DNA of 49,298 nucleotides from Plantago elongata (lineage: Eukaryota; Streptophyta; Magnoliopsida; Lamiales; Plantaginaceae). Below are positions 24,701-36,189 of this stretch, in pieces (position 1 is the stretch's first letter; every line of letters begins with the position of its first letter). Made by a program: the position numbers and the translations under genes. Under the pieces are notes generated by a model. It was not told the origin of the DNA. It saw nothing but the letters and a program-made list of their open reading frames with translations, and did not search any database. Where the stretch lies: the NCBI GenBank assembly GCA_036897095.1, contig JAYMSP010000500.1:1-49298 (forward strand), written 5' to 3'.

Positions 24701-26946
24701 GTGTATGAGTTGCACGATAAAGCCCACATCTGAAAATACAAATGCACATATGTTAAGAATGTGAGGAAAATAGAGTAGACCAAATATGAGAAACCTAGAA
24801 AACAGTGGTTATATCTCTATGGAGAATCAGTGACTTAACAGAGACAAAAAAAAAATCCAGGATGTAAAGGTGTTTGATTGTTTGTGTATTCAGTACTCAA
24901 TCCTATCTTTGATACAAGATGTTTGGGTTTTTTGCACAAATTAAGACATCATTTTTTTTCATCAACAGTGTTGATAAAAAATTGTTAAGATATGCATTGG
25001 TGTCTTGAACAAATAAGCCCACTTACAGAAGATACGAAAGGTGCATGTTTTTGTAGAGTCCAAGAAAAATTAAATGGACAACGATAAATGAAGGGGGGTT
25101 GGATGCATAAAAATTGGTGGAAAACAGAATAACAAGAGAAAAGCTCAGAAAATAACCCAAACATCTTATATAAAAATGAAAGGGATCATTTACTATTAGA
25201 AATGTGTCTAAGCAGGTCATGATTTTATTGTTGTGAGAACATGAACATCATAGAGTAATTAACTGTAGCAGCTGAATACCGCAACTTGAATGGAGATTTC
25301 AGAAACACGGATGGGGCCTAAAGCTAACATGCAACAACTAACCAGCAGTATTATCCATTGAACTAAAATGAAATCAACAATCTGTCTTATACAGAGCATG
25401 ATGTACCATGACTGTCATCAAGAATACCTATGTCCAAAATAATGCACTTACAAAGTTCCTGGCCAGATAGCTTGCACAGAGTTGTAAAATGAAGCCATTT
25501 GCTGCAACATATTCCACTTCCATCTATAAGACTGGATGTGTAGTGTCCATGTAAAAGATACAAGTAATGCCGAAACTCTATAGGACATAAATAATATTAT
25601 TCAAGTTCCCCACGCTAAAAGTAACACATACCATGTTCAGAAGCGTAGTCCCATATATGAATCAAGTCATCCAGACATAACTGAGGTGATTGAAACCTTC
25701 TCTTGGCAGTTACTTCCTCTAACCAAGCTTGGCACTTCAGGAGAAGTGTCTCAACACCAAAAAACAAAGCTGCCTGTAGATTCCATTGTAGCACTCTCAT
25801 GAACTTACCGTACAAAATATCTATAAATTTGTCCGAATAATCAGTACACAGATTAACAGCAAAAGGTCGATAAATGCTGGACTAGGTAATTTAGAAAGAG
25901 TAGTTGCACATCGACTGACCACATCAATTCCCAAGAACACTATATACTGACCACTAAAGCCAGAAATTCCAGAAAATAACTGTAGTCATTCAAGATGTCA
26001 AATATATAGATTCCTCACCAAAAGATAAATTCCTTAAGAAAAACCACAAAAAATATAACTTAAAAAGACCAAAATAAGCAATTGATAACAAGAAAATAAC
26101 ATTGCACAACAAATCGAATCAGCACGCTTATGGTATTTATAATGTCAAGTAAAAAAAACTTGAAAACCAATCGTTTAACTCAGACAAATATTTTAAAGGA
26201 ACAGTTTCATGTGCTGTAAGCCCACATACTATGATACTACCAATGCGTCAATTAACAAGAAATATAAGTTCAATATGAGCTATTTAAACGCATCTGGTGG
26301 AAAAACAACAAACTCTCTAACCCCTGTCTAACAAATTCACAGTGATAAAGCCCACCTCATTGAGAGAAACAAAGTTATCGGCGGAGATTTCCACTTGGCA
26401 TCCGAATATGCACTGCAAAACACTCACAAATGTGGCCACATCCCACTGTATCCTTATCGCATTAAGTCTAGATTCGCTGAAACAATGCAGACAAACAAAC
26501 TATACTCACAAGTCCTTTCCAAAAAACTATTTCACAACAAAAACGAATGCTGGTTAGAATATCAACATGAAAGTGACTAAATATAGGTTACCTAAACCTT
26601 CCACTCAGGAGTCCACGAAAGTAGGAGGATTCTTCAATCAACCTGAAAATTCAATTATTGAGTTGGAAACTACTAGAAGCAAGGAAGATTAGGCTCATTT
26701 CAATTACTAAAACTATGAATTACTGAATTAGCGTTAAGATGACTAGTTGAGTTACCTATTGGAGTTGGCTTGGATTTTGAGAAGTTTGTGCGGAAGAGTA
26801 GATGGCAAATCCCAGTTACTGATGCAGGAAACTGAGAGCACGATATCGTCATGATGAGGGGAATTTCCGTCGGAAATCGAATCAGAGTCTGTGCAGATTA
26901 TCGTCACGAACTCATCTGTATCTTCATCGTTTTTCACCGACGCCAT
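15757..26946 (-). CDS. FBL11: BTB/POZ and leucine-rich-repeat protein, FBL11 type
   Basis: Probable substrate adaptor of a cullin-3 ubiquitin ligase; function inferred from family. Nineteen coding exons on the minus strand join in frame to 996 residues: 26756-26946, 26592-26642, 26356-26476, 25632-25773, 25452-25516, 24641-24729, 24474-24564, 23955-24006, 23704-23855, 23038-23593, 21994-22260, 21395-21609, 20596-20931, 19916-20159, 19744-19790, 18715-18795, 17650-17694, 17461-17529, 15757-15933. The BTB fold covers about residues 35-125 (LIEESSYFRGLLSG, FVSVLQCIFGCQVEISADNF), a BACK-like part follows, and leucine-rich repeats run from about 318 (KLDLSGCPQMTPEVF) to the end (FTDDRYFLRIVKIARC, VVKERL). 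The donor after exon 17 is GC rather than GT. The last intron carries a Harbinger-type MITE. Small exons may be off by a few bases. Confidence 0.93.
16311..16834 (-). mobile_element. Harbinger-type MITE in the last FBL11 intron
   Basis: This 524 bp element begins AACCACCTTCAATGG and ends CCATTGGGGGCCGTC. Its left part (GCGTCGTCGTCGCCACGTCA) matches the reverse complement of the right subterminal part of the element at 2422-5623 (GCGTCATCGCCACGTCA), and its right part (GGCAGCAGCTCATTGGGCTG) matches the reverse complement of that element's left subterminal part. It is therefore an inverted, non-autonomous relative. TAA precedes it and ATA follows, so the target duplication is imperfect. The ends are strongly GC-rich and the core is AT-rich. 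Within it GCATTTTCAAAGTTTGAAT occurs twice. Confidence 0.8.
17968..18000. repeat. Stowaway-like terminal sequence, single end
   Basis: TTGTCCCAGGACGGAGGAAGTA resembles the right terminus of Stowaway MITEs. I could not find a matching left end nearby, so it may be a truncated copy inside an FBL11 intron. Confidence 0.35.
22746..22829. repeat. 37 bp tandem repeat, about 2.3 copies, in FBL11 intron 10
   Basis: The unit starting CAATGATACATGAAACTGAC repeats at 22746 and 22783 with one difference and begins again at 22820. Local duplication in non-coding sequence. Confidence 0.9.
24057..24170. repeat. 26 bp tandem repeat in FBL11 intron 7
   Basis: The unit TAAATAATGTAGTGAAGTGA plus TGTGTC is present at 24057 and 24083, starts again at 24109, and a partial copy follows around 24143 after ~30 bp of other sequence. 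Confidence 0.88.
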
Positions 26947-27825
26947 TTCAGTTTTCTTTTCAGTATGACTGATGCTGCTCTGATTTTTCCCTCTTCACAT
27001 AAGGCGCAAAATATGGCGCTCTAGTCAAATTCTTTGTAAATTTACTTTCTCTTCTTTCTGTAAAATGATAAAAAAGGATGACTGTGTAACTCAATTAAAA
27101 TTTTATTGATAATTTTTTATTAAAATTTTACGGATGGTTCTATCTAGTGACCGTCTCTTACGATATTTAATTTTGATGAAATTGATCAGCCGCAAAAGTT
27201 TAGAATTCTAAAACGGACAAGCACTTTAATTTAAAACACCTATTTATTTATTTCTTGAAAATCAAAATCATTTATATGAATTCTAATGTAATCCACAATG
27301 GCTCAAAATTGAAAACCCCAATATTGTGATTGACTGTTCTTCGAAAGAAAATTCGTATTGGTCAATGATAGATCTATAAATCTGCAAAATATCGACCATA
27401 AAATACAAAAATGCTTTTATCAATGAATTTGAAATTTTCATTGTAGGTTGTTTTGCTTAAAAAGAAAATACTCCAGTGTTCATTCTAGACTCCAAGAGAT
27501 CTTCAGATAAATTGTTGACATGTTTCTTATCAGTGATTACTGACATCCTCCTTATTTTTGGGTTGTCAAATGCAACATTAGCTTTTGAGTTAAAACATAC
27601 GGTTTTCATTCTCTGTGGCACCATCGATTACATAACGCACAGCACAAACACTAACGAGGGTATTCAGATACAAAACCAAAGTTCCACAGTCTGAAAATAG
27701 AACAGTTTAAATAGGGCTGCTGTGAGTGCGACTAGTACAGAAAATGGTCGTCCACTTCTTCAATCATCTCTCAGAGCTAGAACCTCAAAATGCACTAGAT
27801 CCAGGGAGGTAACGCAAGACAGCAG
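26947..27825. other. Spacer between MRE11 (3' end) and FBL11 (5' end)
   Basis: Both flanking genes are on the minus strand, so this 879 bp must hold the MRE11 3' untranslated region and the FBL11 promoter. GCGC-containing motifs lie at about 27003-27022 close to the FBL11 start. No other gene is seen. Confidence 0.5.
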
Positions 27826-30800
27826 CTATCTTCTTAAAGCCCCATAATTTCTCGTCACCTGCAATTAAAACATAGCATACTTATTCATCGATTGTGGGTA
27901 TAAATTATCAGAAACTCGAATACTGAAAAAGAAACCATGCAGGTTCAACAGTCAACACTAAACAAAATTATCAATGTAGTCTGGCAAGTGGGAGAAAGGA
28001 TCAAGTTGGTTACCCGGGGTTGAGGTTTATTAAGTTTCTTCGCAATATCATCGTCGTCGTCATCATAATCTCTACTTGAGAGCAATCTATGAAGTGAAGA
28101 TGAAGAGCTATCTGTCCTTCCCCTTTTAGAGGTTGAAGTAGAACCTCTACCTCTTCCTCTTGTAGCACCTCTTTTTCTTCCCTTCCCCTGGAGAGGCTCA
28201 GCCTCATCCTAGCACAGGAAAAAACCATGCTCTAGTTAATACTGAATTACCGAGGGCCATAACAATGTCTATGTAAACAGAAAATTTGGGCTTTAAGAGG
28301 GATGTTCATCTGTACCGAACTATCGGCGATATCATTAACGTCAAGTTTTGCAGTTTCATCATTTGAATCTGAATCCACATCCTCTTCCTCAGCCATACTT
28401 CGAACCGAAGCTGATGCAGCAACAGATGCAGATCTATCCACAAAATTATAGAAAATAAAATACAGTTGAGAGCTTCACAATATAAAAATAACATTACTTG
28501 AAGAATATATAGTTGGGAGATTATATTGAATTTAATATATATAGTTGAGAGCTTCTCAAAAGAATCAATATCAAAACAACATAAAATACATAGTACTACT
28601 ATCATACATTATGAAGGCTGGTGTATTTCATTTGAGACTATTATCACATGTGTCGTGATAGACGTAATTCCAAGGACAGCCTTAAGCATGTATTTGAATA
28701 AAATAAGATTACAATTATATAATATGGATGAAACTATGGAGCAAGAAATGTGCCATCTTTGTTTATCTCACCAATGCAACCATAAAAATGATGTAAGTTA
28801 AGGTGACAGCTAAAGCTGAAGAAAAGTAAGATTACTGGGAGCATGTATGTGTCAGTTCACACTGAAGTGCAGCCTTGGTCATAAATCTTCAGTATCCAAG
28901 TCTAGAAACATATTTACCAGAACAAATTTCAATGATATTTGTTTCAACAGATTACGCAAGAAGAAGGATTAAAATTCCAAACACGCGCCTGCGAGATTTC
29001 CAAATTAACTCTCACTTGGCCTAAGAAAACTCATATAATATGAAATGTTGAAAGACAACTTAGAACACAATGGTCGGATCTTGTGTAAAGTGTAAACCAT
29101 GATAACACACCATAAGAACTGCATAATCCTTATTCACAGGTATTTCTAAACCTCAGAGGACTGTTAGAACAACATACGATGACCCTAAAACTAACAGTCA
29201 TGTTCCTGGAAGATGTGAGGTCGTAAACTGTTATCTAGGCAGGGGGGGCTTTGGAGGGGTGCTACAGATGCACACCACTAGCCCAGATTCTGGTGTCACC
29301 AACGGTCAGGTATGAATATGGGTGAATTGTGTATTATGATGCATGTAATGCAGCAACATGCAAATTTTAGTACATAAGAGGCTGGATTTTCTATTACACT
29401 TGAATATGGATGAATAGCAAGAAAATGAATTGTAATGGACACTCTGAAGCTTAGACAATTAAGCGAACCTTTGTGAATGCCGAAAACTCATGCTAGCATC
29501 AAGCGTAGTCTGCTTTAGTGTACTGGAAGTGGAAGAACCCCTGCCTCTCCCCCTTCCTCTTCCTCTTCCTCTTCCAATGGTCTTTCCAGCTTCTGATACA
29601 TCCTTAGAGGACCTAAAATATTGTGATGCATCTTTCTTACCCTTCTTGGTAGATGTTGATGCAGAGATCAGATTTCCATCTTCATCGTCACTGAAGGAAA
29701 CAGCACTTCCCGCACCACCAACATTCCTACTCTTAGCTTTCTGCATGAAATTAATACAAATATAATCTGGCATATAGCCTACAAATAAAATTTCTCTATA
29801 GACAAAGTTAGAGTACAAAGATATACATCTGACAAAGCACTTAATGTGAACTGTTGGGCATCTGAGGGCTGTAGGGGTCTCTGTTTGACACGTTCCTGCA
29901 ATTAAAGAAATTTATTTTAACATCAACCTTCTTCAAGGGGAATAACTTTCAAATCAACTACAAATGGTGTAATATGACTTCATTTTTACTCATGAGATAG
30001 TGGGAGAGCTGAGACAATGAAAGATGGAAAGAACATCTTAAAGCTTGGCATCCAAGTCACCATTTGGAAACTAGTTCCACCATTTATCATACATCCCGGC
30101 CGCAATTTAATATGAACAAACGATTGGTCTACTAACACAATGTCACTCTTTTTGTCATTTTCCTAGTTATGCTTAATTAATGCTACCAGCCACCAGCCTA
30201 TTGTTGATGATGAACTACTTTGAGAAAGAAGCCAAGCCAGACTTTCAAATTGGTTTAGATTTGCTAAAGGGAAAAAGTAAATGAACAACATTGTTCAAAA
30301 TATAAGAAAGTATCTCTAGAATACTATCCAGTTTTTCCATTATGACAAGCTCATACCAAGAGCAGGCACAACGGAACGAGTTGTAGATAGTTGGAACTTG
30401 GGACCAGTTACTGAAAGGGGAAAGAGAAAGAAAGAAAAAAAGCTTTTTCACATGGAGATGGAAGAATAATTGCCTCTAAGCACTCTCCAACTTTAACAAT
30501 AAGGTCGTCTTCTTCAATCTTTTCAACATCTGGATCCTGGGCGATCTTGTTCTGATAAGGAAAAATATATATATATGATCAGGTGTATATTATAAACTCC
30601 AATATAAAATCACACTTTGAGCAAGTATTAGGTAAAACAGAATTTCAAGAATAAACTATAATTAAATACCCGAGTTTCTTCAATATTGTATTTCAGGCAA
30701 GAATAGAAAGCCAGTTTGTCATCCTTGTTTACAAAATTGTGTAATGCAAGATCCAAATCATTGACAGGGAGTATCTCCATCTTCTGCAAGAATGAATATA

Positions 30801-33800
30801 TTGTGCGGACAGGATTAGAAAATAAAATACAGGAGATGTCTGGAATTTATACTCAACAGCTGCAATTTCATAAAGAATCTTATAATATATAGAGGGCATG
30901 AATCATGGGATGTCTGGAACTTCAAAGCAATTACTGAGGCAATACAGACAACTAATGCATATAAGGTGTAATGAATTCAAAGTGTCCTCAATCAACTGCA
31001 GGAAGACATGAGTGGTGAAGACTTATTTAACACATGGGTGGTGAAGACTTGTACAGAACATCACTGCATGCAAAAGAGGATTGTATAAACATGTAACAGG
31101 AGACTACTGGACACTTTCTCCATGTAACTGGAGTACCACATAGACAAAGAGACAAGGGACTCAGAGATATCATACCAGGTTACTTTCAGCCACTAAAGCT
31201 TCAATGTTTTGCTGATTCAACTCTTCCGGTCGGAGTCTTTCCGAATCATCAATTTTATCTAGCACAAAATGGATAATCATCAAGATATGTGAAGAAAAAT
31301 TAAATACCCCAGAGTTATATATGCACTTATAAATCCAACCCAAAGTGTAGTATGACAATTAGGACAAATAAAATTTTGCAGGAGATGGTGTATATGGAGA
31401 CAGAAGAAGGGAAGAGGAAAAAACGGCTTCAAAGAACTAGGATGACATTTGAACTTGTTTAGCATGTAAGTACTAACATGCCTAGCTACCCTACTCATGA
31501 CCCTGATTGAACTAGGAAGAAACAAGGAGAAAACCCAAAGAGATAAAATACATAAGAGGAGAGAGATTTTTGGCAGTGAAGCTACTGCTTTTTTATACAC
31601 TCCCTCCACTCTGCCCGAAGCTTCAAATATTTCAATTTTCGGCGTTATATAAAAATTTCAAGTGCAAACATAGCGTATTTTAAAATAATTTTATATCCAA
31701 CTACTTTCCACTTCATCAATACTTTATTCATTTTTATCTATACAACAGCTTACTCATAATTCTTTATTATTTCTCTATCCTTGATTCCTTTCTTTGCTCA
31801 ATACCCCGCTTTTCGTTGATCTCCCTGCCTGTACAAAGACTTGCAGTTTCAGGGAGCGGATGGAGTATATACTCTAGGTAAAGTAAATCAAGATTGCCTT
31901 GTTTACGACTTTATATATCACTTCTCGGAACACAGCCTTAGCCCAATAATAATGAGCAGATCCTCTAAAAACAGTGGGGATATGACTGAATTCCTCCTGC
32001 ATCTAAAATCCCCAGAGGACAATAATTTAACCTTAATCAGATGAGTATACCTTCATTGCGACCTTTTCTTGATGCCTTTGAAAAAATTAAAATATCCTGG
32101 GGATTAGCTACCTGCATTTTTTACAGAAGTCGTCAACTTAGTTAAGAAAACTCTATAAAAATCGACTTTTAATAGGGGGTGGGCACATGGCTTGGAGGAA
32201 AATGAGAATTCTGCTCACCTTTCCCACATACTTTTGCCCGAACCTCTGTGGATTTATCGTCATAAATCCAGAATAATCCACCTAGAAATGTTGATGCATG
32301 CTTTAATACAAAATATAAAAACTTTTCCAGACCAAAACTATGAAAAAACCTGTGCAAAATACAGACAGAATTAGAAAAGGAGAAATTGTTACCTTTATAC
32401 GGACTAAGGGAAGCTTGACCTCTGATTTTGTAGTTGCCTTCTGATTAGACTTATCTATTAGACTTCTGACCTAAGAAGTAGATAACCAACAAAAAGGAAA
32501 TACCTTAAAGAAAAACAGAGAATAAACCAAAATAGTTCAATAGTAAGATAAATAGTAAGTTTTCAATAGTGTGTCAGTTAATTATATAAATAAATCGAAT
32601 AGTATTAAGGATGTGGCACCCCTTACCACTTTATCCAAGTGTTCAAGAATAGAATCCTGATCATCAGGGTTGATGCCAGGTTCATCCTTCAGTGCTACCT
32701 GTATGTTAATGTCTTAAGTAGTCCTGCAGATGTTCCTTCTCTTAATAGCATACAGAAAATTATATTACCTCTGCATACTCAAACGGTCTTACGGAAGTAA
32801 GAGGTATCTTGGTTGGGCGATATTGATTCCCCTAGTGTTGCATTGCATCACATGTAAGTGCATGATAGATATTAGAAAATTGAGTGATCATAAGTAGAAC
32901 TATCGAAGGACGGGAATGAAGAGGCTGGGGGGAAAGGATACAGTCGATGAAATAAACAGTCTAGTCCAAGCAAAACCTTGATCTCTAGAAGTAGCACATG
33001 CTTTGGCTTGGATTCACCATCAATCAATGATGTTGCCACAGATGAACCCGGTTGAGTAATGTGAAAGCCCATGCCTGGAACTTCCTGTTAAACCCGAACA
33101 ACATATAGTCAAACGTTGTAAGCAAAAAAAAACAGGAATAAAAGAATAACCTCAGCTGTCTAGAACCTGTGGATCTACGAGGCATTCATGCTCATGGCCC
33201 CAGACAATGAAGTCCAGAAATCGAGGCAGGAAATGTTCATTGATTGCATTTTTGGGATTTGTCTTCACTCTGGCAACAAAACGCACTATCTTCAATCACA
33301 CAGTTATTTCTAATGTATAACCCCATTTAAAAGATCCACATCTGCTTAGCTAGTTGAAAAATAAGGCAAGAGAATACAGTCTGAGTCCTTATACACCTAA
33401 AAGAACAGACATAATATCAGCTATTACCTATTTTGATGAAGTACGAGAATATTGAACCAGTCTGAAACTTGACAGCCTTCTTGGTGTTCTGGTCGCATCC
33501 ACTGCACTGCATGTGGTGTCTGGAACACATGAAAAAATTATAGTACATATTAGTAATACATAATGAGTAACAATGAAGTGCAGCTCAGTTGGTAAGCTAC
33601 TTCCCCTCCAACCAATAGGTCGGGGGTTCGAGTCACCTTAGCCGTTTCAAAAAAAATGAGTAACAAGACATGAGGATCGGTGAATGTTTGAGTAGTAAGG
33701 CAGAAGTAGAACAAACAACTTGTATACCTGGAACATACGATTCAGGCGTTCGTCTCTAATATTTCCAAGGCCATAAAGAGCAACTGATGTCGAACCCTAT

Positions 33801-35382
33801 AATACATAAAGTTTGAAAGTTATTCAACAGAGATGCTGCTAATCTCCTATAGTAAATATGAGGTAGTGACCAGACCTTTCTTATAAGAATTGGGTAGAGG
33901 GTGATCTGTCCAACACCAGACCCTTCAAGAGCCATTTTTCCAAAGTAGTTTACCAGATTACATGCTGAAAGAATATCAATTGCAGAAAGATTGTCCTGTA
34001 ACAACAGATCTAATTAACATCCAAAGAGCAGTGGAGCGGAAAACCCAAACAGCACATCACAGACAAGGCACAGGGAATATATATTACGAATTGAAGAGGC
34101 TAAAAAACAAAAAACAAAGGAACTCTATGCAATCTTTGGATATGGTCCTCAGATAACAGAAATCAAATAGGGACATTTGTGAAGGCATGTTAGGCCCACT
34201 GATAGGGACATTAAGGAATTGGATTGAAGTAAAGAGTGTGCAGTTTTAAATGGATACAAGTGAAACTTCTGAATTCTGGAACAACAGTATGCTACCTGAA
34301 ATCTGCTTACGCAGTATAACATTATCCTACATGTATAGTGCAAATATAGATGACACAAGCCCAGCATTTACCATAGAATCCTACCACTCCAGCAGGATCA
34401 TCATGGTTCCCGTGAATACTGAAGACTGGCAAGCCCACATTGAAGTGAGGATCTTCATAGTTTACATGGCCAAATCTGCAACAAAGAAACTTGTGTATGT
34501 CAGTGTTTCCCATTATAAAAGAGAAAAGCATAGCACGGTATAATGTTGTCACCAAGGCGTAAACAAGTTAACGGGCATATTAGACAGATAGTTTCGCATA
34601 AACAAAAGTAGCTCATGAGGCGTTACAAAATTCAAGAAAGACAGCTGTAACAACTAGAGGGTCATAACAAGAAAGTGACGCAAGCAAGCATGTAGACCCT
34701 TACGAGTTTGCAAAATTCACTGTCTGGTCACTAACAACTTGGAACTGAATTGGCTGATCATGTAGACAGTGACGCCGAAGGATCTCAATAGTTTTGACTA
34801 AGGTAGCCCTTGAAGGCTTGTTCTCATGAAAAAGGTCACCTCCAAGAAGTACCATATCCACCTGGCAGTACAAATAGACTATGTAAGGTTTAAGTCAGTA
34901 GTGGCAATAATACAACCAAGCCTGAATAATTTTCCGCACGAGTATAAACACAGGATAGAACTCATGAGTACTACTTCAGCAGCAAATTGTGCAGTGCCCT
35001 TGTGTTTTACTAAGCTTTCACAGCATGCTAAATCCGTGTGCTACCTAACATGTCTCTTATAACCCAGTAGAATCTACACTCTTGCATTTACAGAGCGAAA
35101 CTGGATATGCACTAAGTACCTTTTTTTGCTCAGCAATTGCGCAAATCTCTTCAAACGACTGGAACGAATCGTGCCTCCGGATTTCATCCTTCTCCATATA
35201 GCCGAGATGACAATCCGTAGCCACTAATACTCGAAGCACATCACTATTTTCATCACTGGCCGGTGCAAGTAACATATAAAAAAAAAGATATTAGTAACTT
35301 ATTAAGGAAATGAAAATTGACAGAGCATTATGATGGTTAGTCTTCGGTTTCGGCATTTCGTTTACCTCGAGGGTTCCGCCAT
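27826..35382 (-). CDS. MRE11: Double-strand break repair nuclease MRE11
   Basis: Nuclease of the MRE11-RAD50-NBS1 complex, which processes DNA breaks in the nucleus. Twenty-two coding exons join in frame to 730 residues, close to the Arabidopsis protein. From 5': 35366-35382, 35120-35255, 34704-34861, 34385-34475, 33876-33995, 33728-33796, 33428-33519, 33167-33269, 32977-33084, 32769-32831, 32627-32698, 32393-32470, 32219-32281, 32051-32111, 31176-31258, 30670-30783, 30474-30551, 29827-29895, 29469-29740, 28316-28433, 28014-28208, 27826-27858. Metal-binding phosphoesterase motifs are intact: ATDCHLGY (D20, H22), GGDLFHE (D60), GNHDD (126-130), WGHEHE (H253, H255). A glycine-arginine repeat lies at 581-593 and a basic/acidic tail ends [10 protein letters not shown]. 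The intron after exon 17 starts with GC. Start codon chosen because MAEPSSDENSD joins directly to [13 protein letters not shown]. Confidence 0.97.
29540..29575 (-). repeat. Coding hexanucleotide run for the MRE11 GR repeat
   Basis: On the plus strand CCTCTT-like units repeat in tandem; on the coding strand they encode glycine-arginine pairs (residues 581-593). The near-identical units could change number by slippage without shifting frame. Confidence 0.75.
31598..31867. mobile_element. Stowaway-like MITE in MRE11 intron 14
   Basis: The ~270 bp stretch begins CACTCCCTCCACTC and ends GGAGCGGATGGAGTA, with TA on both sides, matching the terminal repeat and TA target preference of Stowaway elements. 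The inside is AT-rich and non-coding. Confidence 0.65.
33574..33654 (+). mobile_element. Short tRNA-derived SINE in MRE11 intron 6
   Basis: The insert has an A box GCAGCTCAGTTGG (33580-33592) and a B box GGTTCGAGTC (33625-33634), the internal RNA polymerase III promoter of a tRNA, and ends in an A-rich tail. It is framed by a perfect 12 bp direct repeat AATGAGTAACAA at 33562-33573 and 33655-33666, the target duplication left by LINE-driven insertion. At ~81 bp it is only the tRNA-related head plus a tail. It lies antisense to MRE11. A tRNA pseudogene that was retroposed is the alternative. Confidence 0.8.
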
Positions 35383-35434
35383 ATCGCGAATTAGCTACTT
35401 CCGCCGCTAATACTGGGCAACGGTGATATTAAAC

Positions 35435-35590
35435 CTGCTTTTGTGAACGAAATTGAATGGTCAGTGATAAGAAATTAGAAACGAACTCATAGAACCCTAG
35501 CATTTGCCCTTTTGCAGTGAAAACAGTTTCTATTGATTGAAAGTAGTAACTGAAATGTGATGGTTTAGTCAGAAGGTGAGGGGAGCTTAC
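35435..35590 (-). other. Predicted intron in the MRE11 5' leader
   Basis: On the minus strand a donor CGA|GTAAGC (after 35591) and an acceptor AAAAGCAG ending at 35435 enclose 156 bases just upstream of the start-codon exon. Inferred from splice signals only. Confidence 0.45.
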
Positions 35591-35680
35591 TCGATAGTTG
35601 AAGCAGGAGCGATGGCCAATGAAAGAAATGGCGGTGAGGGAGAAGGTCGGCGACAAGGCGAGCTGATGGTAGTGTGGTGG

Positions 35681-35688
35681 CGGGCAAT
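35681..35688 (-). promoter_or_regulatory. E2F-like site upstream of MRE11
   Basis: The minus strand reads ATTGCCCG within AAAATTGCCCGCC, which fits the plant E2F consensus WTTSSCSS. It lies about 300 bp before the ATG, near the presumed transcription start. Cell-cycle control of a repair gene would make sense, but this is inference from a short motif. Confidence 0.4.
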
Positions 35689-35699
35689 TTTGAAATGAG

Positions 35700-36189
35700 C
35701 GGAGAAATAAGTTACGGAAGACTCAATTCTGTTTCTGCTGCTAGGGTGCACGATCAGTTACTTTTTGCAGCCCAGTAATCTATCTATCTATTTATCTATA
35801 TTAAGTATTAACCAAAACAAGTCTCCAAGATTTCGATTGGTCCATTTGTAATCCACGTAGTGAAATTTAATATTTTAATTGGTTAAAAAAGTTGTGGAGG
35901 ATATTTTAGTCTATTCATAATGCAATTTAATATCAAGAATAATTAGTAAGGACAATTCGATCTATTTAAATATCTACTACATTATATATTTCACTGTTAT
36001 TTTTTATATGTTGACTACATATATTTAATTTTAATAAATGCAATATAACTTTATCTACAAATATCCAAAAAATATTTTGAACATATATTTTGAATTCGTC
36101 TTGACAAGATAAATTCATAAACGCCAATCTTGAACACATTTATTAATTAAATAAATAATTTTTAAATTAAAATAAAATAAAATAATAAA
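35700..36189. other. AT-rich intergenic sequence upstream of MRE11
   Basis: A short run of CTAT units near 35780-35800 is followed by very AT-rich DNA. No gene, LTR or clear element boundary is visible, although it adjoins the retrotransposon remnant. Confidence 0.5.

Noticed and set aside
33574..33654. Functional tRNA gene
   Set aside because: A and B boxes are present but no acceptor stem or convincing anticodon arm can be formed, and the target duplication marks it as a retroposed copy.
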